DNA from: Eimeria necatrix
Lineage: Eukaryota; Apicomplexa; Conoidasida; Eucoccidiorida; Eimeriidae
NCBI RefSeq assembly: GCF_000499385.1
Contig: NW_013652961.1
Span: 1-30,000, forward strand
Length of the DNA stretch: 30,000 bases
Direction: 5' to 3'
Shown here piece by piece: positions 19,667-28,996 of the stretch. A program made the position numbers and the translations under genes. Under the pieces are notes generated by a model. It searched no databases, was not told the DNA's origin, and saw only the letters and a list, made by a program, of their open reading frames with translations. How positions within the stretch are numbered: the first letter of the stretch is position 1; every line of letters starts with the position of its first letter.

Positions 19667-20718
19667 GACTGCTGCACTTCGGCTGTTTGTGTTGCTGCAG
19701 CAAACCGAGGGATGCAAATTCATTTCAAAATTAACGAACAGCAGCAGCATCTTAAGGAATGGGCGCACCTCAATTTGCTGCTCCCGTTCCCGCTGATGCT
19801 GCTGCATGCAGCCAACACTGCCAACGTGTAAAGCCTGCGCAGCAGCAGCAGCAGCAGCAGCTTCAATTTTGTTGCTGCAGAACAGCAACGCCGCAGCCCT
19901 GCTGAAGCTCTTCCGTGTCTTTGCGAATTCAGCGTTGTCTTTACTTCAGGAGCAGCAGCAGGGCCGAGGGCTGCAGCAGCAGCAGCAGCAGCAGGAGCAG
20001 CAGCAGCTGCGTCAGCAACTTTTGCAGTCAGAACGGCAGCAGCAGCAGCAGGAACAGTGGAATTCGGGGCTCCGGTGACAGCAGCAGCTGCTGCTGCGGT
20101 AACGACACCGGCAGCTGCAGCAACTGCAGCGGGTAACCACTGCAGCAGCAGCAGCAGCAGCTAGGAAGCAGCAGCAGCCGCAGCTGCAAACTCTCATAGG
20201 AGGACAGTGGTGGGCAGGTTCAGCATGGGCCGCAGGAGCAACGACAGCAACGAGGCCAGCAGCAAATACTGGAGAAGCAGCAGCAGCAGCAGCAGCGCGA
20301 GCAGCACGGACGCCAGCAGCAGCAGCAGCAGCAGCAGCAATCCAGCTCAACACCCGCAGGTGCTTCATCCCCAGATATAAAAGGGTCCTAAGCAGCAAGC
20401 AGTGCAGCAGCCGCAGCAGCAGCACCAGCAGCCGCAGCCGCAGTAGCAGCAGCAGCAGCAGCAGCAGCCGCAGCAGCAGCAGCAGCAGCAGCGGGCACAG
20501 CAGCAGCAGCAACGGCCGCCGCCGCAGCAGCAGCAACAGGGGGATCGTAAAGCTGCTTTACACAGCGAGTTGGCGTTTCTGCTGCATGAAGAGCAGCATC
20601 AACAGCAGCAGCAGCAGCAGCAGCAGCTGCGGTGGGGAGCGCAGCAGCAGCAGGAACAGTTGCAGCAGCAGTAGCGAGTGCGGCAGCAGCAGCAGCAGCG
20701 ACAGCAGCAGCAGCGAAA
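19507..20718. other. CAG/CTG-rich region upstream of the small zinc-finger-like gene
   Basis: CAG repeats dominate, especially 19960-20180 and 20270-20700. A minus-strand segment at about 19807-19769 reads MQQHQREREQQIE followed by a plausible donor GAG|GTGCGC, and could be an upstream exon of the coiled-coil gene. Nothing else is supported. Confidence 0.35.
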
Positions 20719-21170
20719 ATGAGGCGAAGAGATAAAAACAGCACCGTCAGCTGCCCGTACTGCACGGTAGGTTTTGACAGCAGCAGCAGCAACTGCAGCA
20801 GCAGATGCGGCAGCAGCAGCAGCAGCAGCAGCAGAACCGCGGCAGAGAGGCACTCTGTGGCGACAGCAGCAGCACGACCTCAGCACAGCAGCAGCAGCAG
20901 CGCAACAGCAACAGCAGCACCGCAGACGCAGCACAACAGCAGCACCAGAGCAGCAGCAGCGCAGCAGCAGCGCAGCAGCAGCAGCAGCGCAGCAGCAGCA
21001 GCAGCGCAGCAGCAGCAGGCGCGTGCGTTTGGGTGTATGTACAGCTGAAGATGTACTGCAAGGCCCACAACGACATCCACAAAAGAAGGGCCATGGAAAT
21101 CCAGCAGCAGATTCAGCAGCAGCAAGGAGAGGGGGCGACTTTGGCCAAGATTTATGACTCCTTCATAGGT

Positions 21171-21213
<43 letters not shown>

Positions 21214-21345
21214 GCTGCTGCTGCTGTGTTGCTGCTGCTGCGGCGCTGCCGGTGCTGCTGCTTGGGTTTCTGCTGCTGGCGGCGCAGCTGCTGCGGCTTT
21301 TGCTGCCGTTCCTCCCGCCGTCGCTGCTGCTGCTGCTCCCATTGC

Positions 21346-21383
<38 letters not shown>

Positions 21384-21911
21384 AGGGGAGCGGCTGAACC
21401 GCATGCGACACAAACTGGAGGAAAGCCCTCCCTCCAGAGGCCTGTGGGGTGATGACCCAGTTGCTGCTGCTGCTGCTGCTGCTGACCACACGCCCCCAGC
21501 AGCAGACCTTGCTGCTGCTGCGCAGTCGCCGCCGCGGCAAAGCAAAAAGAAGCAAAAGTCCGTGGGGTTTAGGGTTTAGGGTTTAGGGTTTGGGGTTTAG
21601 GGTTTAGGGTTTGGGGTTTAGGGTCTGGGGTTTAAAGTTTAGGGTTTAGACGGCGTTGAGAGTAGCGGCTTTTGCATTTCCGGTGCTGCTGCGTAACTGC
21701 AGCAGCAAGTGCAGCAGCAAGTGCAGCAGCAGCAAGCGCAGCAGCAGCAAGTGCAGCAGCAGCAAGTGCAGCAGCATCTGCTGCAGCAAGTGTGGGGTTT
21801 GGGCGTTTCAGGAGCAGCAAGAAGTCAAAAGACAAGAAAAAAAGAAAACATAAAAAAGATAAAAAGAAGAAAACTTCGAAGAAAAGAAAGAGGAGATCAA
21901 GCAGCAGCAGC

Positions 21912-21945
<34 letters not shown>

Positions 21946-22001
21946 GCAGCGATGACTCGGACTCCGACGAGTAGGGGCCCGCTTCGGTTGCTGCTGCTGC
22001 G

Positions 22002-22033
<32 letters not shown>

Positions 22034-22275
22034 AACGTCGGCTAGTGCCTACAGCAACAGCTGCACCTGTTGGTGCTGCGCTGCAGCTGCTGCCGCAGCT
22101 GCTGCTAGTGTTGCTGCTGCTGCTGCTGTTGCTATCATAGCGGGCATTGCATGCGGGTCTGTTGCTGCATGCTTGCTGCTGCTTGCTGCTGCTGCTGCTG
22201 CTTCTGTGTTTGCTGCAGCAATAGAAAATCAACACGCAGGAGTCGTAGCAGCGACGACGAGGTAAAGTCTCTGCC

Positions 22276-22318
<43 letters not shown>

Positions 22319-22513
22319 CAGGGCTGCTGCTGCTGCTATGTTTGCTGCGCTTTTGCTGTTTTGTATGCAGCAGGTGCTGCTGTTTTCCTTGCCATAGTTT
22401 CCTCAGCTGTTTTTGCTCATTGGCTGCTGCTGCTGCTGCTGCTGCTGCTTTTGCTGCTGCTGCAGGTCACGTATGAGGGCTCTTGGCCATCGAAGAAGCA
22501 CAAGACCGAGTAG
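20719..22513 (+). CDS. Small CxxC...HxxxH protein with Lys/Ser-rich tail, unrecognised (6 exons)
   Basis: Exons: 20719-20766, 21045-21168, 21386-21566, 21812-21970, 22219-22261, 22466-22513. All phases agree; total 603 bases, 200 residues and TAG. The start context is gcgaaaATG, like that of the gene at 24524. The joined N-terminus reads SCPYCTLKMYCKAHNDIHKRR: a CxxC pair with HxxxH eight residues later, a possible small zinc-binding site with shorter spacing than a classical C2H2 finger. A Gln stretch, LAKIYDSFIGERLNRMRHKLEE, an Ala run, a long Lys/Arg tract and a Ser run with DDSDSDD follow, ending SWPSKKHKTE. The basic and Ser/Asp-rich tail suggests a nuclear, RNA- or chromatin-linked protein (inference). 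The exon 3 end (21566, GTTTAG donor in a telomere-like array) is the weakest border; donors at 21561 or earlier are alternatives. Confidence 0.58.
21565..21648 (+). repeat. TTTAGGG telomere-like array in an intron
   Basis: About twelve TTTAGGG units with TTTGGGG and GTCTGGGG variants. In the model used, the array begins at the donor of intron 21567-21811. The rest of that intron is a GTGCAGCAGCAA-type repeat, and it ends with the acceptor TTTCAG. Confidence 0.8.
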
Positions 22514-23705
22514 AGGAGCGCTGGAGCAGCAGCAGGTGCTGCTGTTGCTGCAGCAGCCGCAGCTGGAGCAGCAGCAGGAGCAGCAGCAGCAGCAGCAGCA
22601 GCATGAGCTGCATATTTGCTACTCGAGTTAGTTGCACTGAGGTGGAGGCTTGACTGTCAGCAGCAGCTGCTGCTGCTGCTGTTTCCTTTCCTCTGCATTT
22701 TAGCCTTCAGCAGCAGCAGCAGCAGCTGCTGCTGCTGCTGCTGAGGCTTAGCAGCAGCTGTCGCCAGCAGCAACAGAGTTTGCTGCAGCAGCAACAGCAA
22801 ACGTGTCTTAACGATATTTCTCTTGGCTCATTTGCTGGTCTTTGAATTCACTGCGATGTCAGACAATGCAGCAGAAGCAGCAGCACCAGCAGCAGCAGCA
22901 GGTGCTGCTGCTGCTGCTGCTGCGGGTCTTTTTGATTTGTTGTCAACACAGCAGCAGCAGCAGCAGCTGCTGATGCCGGTACAGTCTAGTTGATGTTTCT
23001 ACTGCGGCTTTTGATAGAGCTGCTGCTTTTGCTTTGGGTGCTGCTGCTGCAGTTGGTGCTGCTGCTGCCGCTGCTGCTGCTGCTGTTGCTGCTGCCGCTT
23101 TTCCAGCGCCGTGTCGTTCCTGCTGCTGCTGCAGTAACTGATTCTGCAGCAGTAGCAGCAGCAGCTGCTGCAGCAACAGCATGATGAGGCGTTCGGTGGC
23201 TGCCTGGGAGTTCAGGAGCAGTGAAACCCGCAGCTTGCTGCTGCTGCTGCTGCAGCGGCTGCTTTTGCTGCTGTTGCTGCAGCAGCAGCAAGAGCAGCAG
23301 CAGCGGCCGCAAGTGACTGCGGGCTTTAGGCAGCTAAGCATACCCTCAGGTGTATAGACAATAGCACAGCAGAGGCAGATGGATAAGCAGCAACTGCAGC
23401 AGCAGCAGCAGCAGCACAATAGCAGCAGAGAAGCAGCAGCAGCAATAACAGCAGCAACTGCAGCAATGTTGGCCGTTGCAGCTGCGGCGACCCCACACTG
23501 TGTCTCGCAGCAGGGACTAGCAGCATTCAGGTGCTGCTGCAGCAGCAAAGGGAGCAGCAGCAGCAGCAGCAGGAGGAGCAGCTGCAGCAGCAACAGGAGC
23601 AGCAGCAGCTGCTGCCTCGCCAGAAACGCCAGAAGCAGCTCAGCGAAGGGCAGCAGCAAAACTAGTCTTAAAGACTAAGACCCTCAAGGTCTCTCAAGTT
23701 TCAGC
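22514..23705. other. CAG/CTG-rich intergenic region
   Basis: CAG and CTG blocks alternate in polarity, including near-palindromic CAG-GCTG-CTG junctions at about 22655-22680 and 22710-22745. On the minus strand about 23240-22980 a frame reads LLLNSQAATERLIMLL then Gln and Ala runs, slightly more varied than background. No gene could be built. Confidence 0.4.
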
Positions 23706-23778
23706 CTAAACCCTAAACCCTAAACCCTAAACCCTTGCCCTTACACCCGTAATCCTAAACCCTAAACCCTAAACCCTG
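23706..23778 (-). repeat. CCCTAAA telomere-like island (two clusters)
   Basis: CCCTAAA units at 23706-23736 and 23753-23778 with a short non-repeat break. Confidence 0.85.
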
Positions 23779-23859
23779 AAACATTCAATTAAGGCCAACG
23801 CCTGTTGGCCGAATAAAAGTCAAGAGTTGCAGAAGGCAAGCCTCGATGAATCGACGAGA

Positions 23860-23903
23860 AGGGTTTGGGGTTTAGGGTTTAGGGTTTAGGGTTTAGGGTT
23901 TAG
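23860..23903 (+). repeat. TTTAGGG telomere-like island
   Basis: Six GGGTTTA units, opposite in orientation to the island ending at 23778. Confidence 0.85.
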
Positions 23904-23968
23904 AGTGCTGCCACTGAAACATGCGTCTACGGCTCTATTTTCAATATTTTAATGCAAAATTGTGTCCG

Positions 23969-24004
23969 AGGGTTTAGGGTTTAGGGTTTAGGGTTTAGGG
24001 TTTG
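23969..24004 (+). repeat. TTTAGGG telomere-like island
   Basis: Five exact GGGTTTA units, followed directly by GC-rich sequence and CAG repeats upstream of the UTP10 gene. Confidence 0.85.
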
Positions 24005-24523
24005 GGCCCCTCCGCCCCACAGGGGCCTTCCGCTGCTGCCCCACAGCAGCAGCAGCAGCAACAGCAACACCGTTGCTGCTGCTGTTACTTCCGTTCGAGC
24101 AGCAAAAATCCTCTTTAGTGGTCTTTGTCTTCGGCCCGCTGCAGCTGCTAAAACGAGCAGCAGCAGCAGCAGCAGCAGATCTGCTGCTGCAGCAACACTG
24201 GAAGGCTGGGGCCCCCGACGTCGGCTGCTGTTGCTGCTGCTGCTGTTGCTGCTGCTGCAAGAGCGGCCTACTAATAAGTTCTGCATTATCGGCCTCAGCA
24301 GCAGCAGCATCTGCAGCATAGCACTAGCAGCAGCAGGAGCAGCACTAGCTGCGGCAGTAGCTGCAGTAGCAGCAGCAGCAGCAGCTCTAGCTGCAGCAGC
24401 AGCAGCGCCGGCAGCAGCTAGAAACCTCCAGCTGCTGCTGCTAGGAGGAGGCAGACTGCAGCAGCTGCAGGGGCAGCTGGAAGGGACTGAGCAGCAGCAG
24501 CAGCAGAACAAGCAGCAGCGAAA
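24005..24523 (+). other. Region upstream of the UTP10 start
   Basis: CAG/CTG repeats with blocks such as GCAGCAGTAGCTGC. Frames on both strands are Ala-, Leu- or Ser-rich and not conserved. It probably holds the 5' untranslated region and promoter of the gene at 24524; no specific site could be identified. Confidence 0.4.
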
Positions 24524-24560
24524 ATGGTGTCTGAGCTCGAGCGGCAGGTGCAGCTGCAGC

Positions 24561-24597
<37 letters not shown>

Positions 24598-25670
24598 AAG
24601 CAAGCGTGGGATCGTGTCGTTTATGTACGATCCCAGGGATGCAGCGCTGCTGGACCGCTACACAGTGCAGCAAGCAGCAGCAGCAGGACTGGAGGTGCTG
24701 CAGCAGCAGCAGCCCCTGCTGCAGCTGTTCGCTTGCTTCTTTTCGCCTGAGCAGCAGCTGCTGCAGCAGCAGCAGCAACAGGACCTGCAGCGCGAGCAGC
24801 AGCAGCTGCAGCAGCTGCGCGTCTTGTGCTCTCTTCTCTCCCCATTCTTCCTGCAGCAGGAGGCTCACTGCTGCATTGAGTTGCTGCTGCAGCAGCAGCA
24901 GCTGCACGAGAGGGACCCTGAGGCGCTGCTGCTGCTGGCGCTGCCGTTCTATGAGACGCTGCTGTTCAGCCGTTTGCTGCTGCTGCTGCAGCTGCAGCAC
25001 AACTCCCCGTGGCTGCCGCTGCAGCAGCAGCAGCGGCAGCACCAAGACCTGGGCAGCCCAGTCTCGAAGCAGCAGCTGCAGCGCGTGATGCTGCAGCAGC
25101 GAGGTGCTTGGGAAGCTGTTGCTGCTGCTGCTGCTGCTGCGCTGCAGCCGCTGGAGCAGCAGCTGCTGCGCTGCGGGATATCCGTGCCTCCCGACCTTGC
25201 TGCTGCTGCTGCTGCTGTTGATGGGCGGCTGCTGCACTTGCCGCTGCTGCGGCTGTTCTCCTCTGTGGGGTCTGCTGCTGTTGCTGCAGCAGCAGGGCAG
25301 CAGCTGCGGCGCCTAGCCCCCCCGCTGCTGCAGACAGTCTTTGCTGCTGTGCGGGGCCCTGCTGCTGCTGCTGCAGTTTACCCGGAGGTGCAGCAGCACA
25401 TGCTGCTGCTGCTCTGCCGCTTAGTGAAGAAGACGCCGCTGCAGCAGCAGGCGCTGCTGCGCATCATTAGCTGCCTGCTGCAGCCGCTGCTGGTGCTGCA
25501 GCAGAAACAGCAGCAGCACCTGCTGCTGCCGCAGACAGTTCAGGCCGTGGAGGTGCTGCAGCTTATCGCGCAGCAGCAGCAGCAGCAACTGCTGCTGCTG
25601 CAGAGGGAACAGCTGCTGCTCCTCACCAGATTGGAAAAGTTTCCCCAAGCAGTGCAGGAGGTGGGCTGTC

Positions 25671-25709
<39 letters not shown>

Positions 25710-25849
25710 GTCGCTGCTGCTGCTGCAGTTGCTGCTCCTTCGTTTTCTCCTGCCGCTTCTGCGTGCCTGCTGTCGATCCGCTGCAGCTGGCACTGTTCTT
25801 GCTGCTGCTGTATTTGCTGCTCCTGTTGCTCCTGCTGCTGCTCCTTCAT

Positions 25850-25886
<37 letters not shown>

Positions 25887-25971
25887 AGGTGTTGTCAATG
25901 GGGTGTACTGACGCCTGCGCCTTCCTGGGGCTCCTCTTCCGGTCAGCGCTGCGGCAGCTGCTCGCAGAGAC

Positions 25972-26013
<42 letters not shown>

Positions 26014-26661
26014 AGGGCTAAGCCCTTTCGGCGAGCAGTTACTGCGGCTGCTGGTGAGGATGTGTGCGCTGAAGCAGCAGCAGCAGCAGCAGCAGCAGCG
26101 GCAGCAGCAGCAGCAGCGGGCGAGAGCAGCTCCCCATGCTGTTTGTATCTCTTTGGCTATAATTGACGCTTTCTGTGGGGCTCCAGCTGCTGCTGCTGGC
26201 AGCAGCAAACGCAGCAGCAGCAGCAGCTGCTGCGACAGCAGTGACGGCGAGACTTCTGCCAGCAGCAGCAGCCCTAGAAGCTGCGAAGGCAGTTGCAGCA
26301 GCAGCAGCGGCAGCAGCGGCAGCAGCAGCAGCAGCAGCAAACAGTCAGATGTGCCCCGCGGCTTCTTGTTGCTGCTGCAGCAGCTGCTGCAGCGGCTCGA
26401 CGCAGCCAACCCGCTGGCGCTTCCTGCTGCACTCACCATAGCAGCTCAGCAGCAGCAGCAGCAGCAGCACGAGGCGCTGCAGCTGTTTCTGTCTGCGGCA
26501 TTCAAAGGCTTCGCTTCTGTTGCAGTGCCACTGAAGGTGAAACCTGCTGCTGCTGCTGCTGCTGGCAGCAGCAGCAGCAGCAGAATTTCTTTATTATTCG
26601 CGTTGAGTGCTGCCGATGCGGCACTGAGGCTTCATGCAGTCCGTGCTGCTAATGCAGTGCT

Positions 26662-26695
<34 letters not shown>

Positions 26696-26966
26696 GAGAC
26701 CGACTCCGGTGAAGCAGCAGCAGACAGCCGGCCCCGCCTTTTGGCCTTTTTGTTGCTGCAGCGAATAGCGGATGATGATATAGAAGTTTCGACTGAAGTG
26801 CGTGCTGCTGCTGCTGCTGCTGCTGCTGCCACTGCTGCTGCTGCTGGTGCTGCTGCAGTAGCTGTTGCTGCTGCTTGCGTTTCAGCTACTGCTGTTGCGC
26901 CTATTGCTGCGGCTGCTGCTGCTGCTCTGGAGTTGTGGAGGCGCTGCTGCTGTGCACAGTCACCTT

Positions 26967-26997
<31 letters not shown>

Positions 26998-27760
26998 GTG
27001 CAGGCGGTGAAGGCGCTGCCGCTGCTGCAGCAGGCGCTTTCGTGGGAGGAGCGACTAGCTGCTGTGGCGGACAAGCTGCAGCAGCTGCAGCAGCAGCTGC
27101 AGCTGCAGCCGCACGCATCAGCAGCAGCAGCAGCTCAGACGAACTCTATTGCGCAGCACCTGGCGCTGCTGCTTCTGGAGAGACCGCAGCAGCAGCAGCT
27201 CTGGCTGCTGCTGCTGCAGCAGTGCACGGCTTTGCTGCAGGAGGGGCGCGAAGCAGCAGCAGCAGCTACTGTGACTGCTGATGCCGAGGAGGACGAGTTG
27301 GATGAAGCCACAGAAGAGCAGCAGCAGCCGCAGCAGCAGCAGCAGCAAGCATTGCTGCTGCAGCAGCACGCCCGTGATGTTCTTCCGTTTGCGATCGCCT
27401 TGCATGCTGCTGCTGCGGTGCAGCAGGAAGGCGTAGCTGTTGCTGCTGCGGCAGCAACAGCAGCAGCAGCAGCAGCCCCGAGTGCTGCTACCACGGCGCT
27501 GCTGCAGGAAGCAGCTGCGATTTTGCTTCCAGAGGAAGCAGCAGCACAAAGCGAAAAGGATTCCCCGTGCGTTTTGCTGCTGCTGTCGGTGCTGCTATTG
27601 TGACCGCTGCTGCTGCTACTGCTGTCGGCGCTGCTGCTGCTGCTGCCGCTTTTGCTGCTGCTCTCGCTGCTGCTGCTGCTGCTGCTGCGTACATAGCCGC
27701 GCGCCTGCTGTCGCTACTGCAGCTGTTTGCTGCACTAGATAGAGGGGATTACGGTAGCTA

Positions 27761-27797
<37 letters not shown>

Positions 27798-28624
27798 AGG
27801 CAACTCTACACCCGGCTGGCTTGGCTCGCCCTCTGCGGACCGTCTAGTGCTGCGTTGCAGTTGCCAGCAGCAGCAGCAGGTGAAGCAGCAGCAGAAGCAG
27901 GAGCAGCGGGTGCTGCAGCAGGGACAGCTGTTGGTCTGCACTGGCTCTTGTCTGCTGCGCTGCTGGAGTTTGTTGAGAGCAGCTCCCGCCATCCTGCTGC
28001 TGCAGCAGCAGCAGGAGCAGCAGCAGTGGCGACGGTGTCTGGCAAGGCACCAGCAGCAGCAGCAGCAGACGCAGCAGCAGCTGCCGCTGCAGCGCACAAC
28101 GCCCTGCTTCCCCCAGGGGTCCCTGCGCAGCAGCTGGTGCTGCAGGCAGGTCGGACATACGAGGCCATTCTTGTGGCGGAGCAGCAGCAGCAGCAGCTGC
28201 TGCTGCAGCAGCAGCGGCAGCAGCAGCAGTGCTTAGGTGCTCTAGCCCGTGCTGCAGTTGCTTCCTTCTGCAGCTTCCTAGGTTCTGCGCTTTTGCCAGG
28301 CGACGCGTCGCAGCTGGCAGGAATGCTGCAGCAGCAGCAGCAGCAACACCAGCAGCAGCAGCAGCAGCAGCAGGCGGCAGCCATACTTGGCTTGCTGCTG
28401 CTGGGCCTAGCGGATGCTGAGGCATTCGCGCAGCCATTGGCTCTCGTGACCTCTTGCCTGGGGCAGCAGCCGCTGCTGCTGCTGTCGTTTCTTGCTGCAG
28501 CAGCAGCAGCGGCGCATAAGCGCATTGCGAGCAGCCAGCAGCAGCAGCAGCAGCAGCAGGGCCGGGCAAGCAGCGGACAGTTGGCAGAAGAAGCTGAAGA
28601 GGTCGAGAAGCAAGAGGAGAGACC

Positions 28625-28659
<35 letters not shown>

Positions 28660-28961
28660 CTTCATTTTTGGATGCTGCCGTGCCGCTGCAGCAGCCCGCA
28701 GTGCTGCTCGATGCATGCGTTGCTGCGCTGCAGTTGCAGCTGGAGCTGATTGCTTCTCCTGCAGCAGCAGCTCCCGCAGCAGCAGCTCCGCTGCTGCCCC
28801 CCCCATCTGCAGCAGCAGCAGCAGCAGCAGAAGTGGCTGCACTTCTTGCTGCTAGCTGTGTGGCGCTGCTGGGGTCTTCCGTCGAGTCTGTTCGTTTTGC
28901 TGCAGCAGCGCTGCTCAAGCGGCTGAACAGACTTGCTGCTGCTCACCGCAGCAGCAGCGGC

Positions 28962-28996
<35 letters not shown>

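Noticed and set aside
22943..25237. Long minus-strand frames of 238 and 418 residues.
   Set aside because: They are mostly low-complexity shadows of CAG/CTG repeat; the larger one overlaps the conserved UTP10 first exon on the other strand and contains telomere-like repeat.
27696..27745. An extra UTP10 exon reading RLLSLLQLFAALDRGDY.
   Set aside because: Its donor phase does not fit the acceptor at 27800, whereas a direct splice from 27566 to 27800 keeps frame without it.
27806..28918. Minus-strand frames of 332 and 370 residues opposite UTP10.
   Set aside because: Made only of Ala, Ser, Cys, Leu and Gln runs; they are antisense readings of the triplet repeats in the UTP10 exon.
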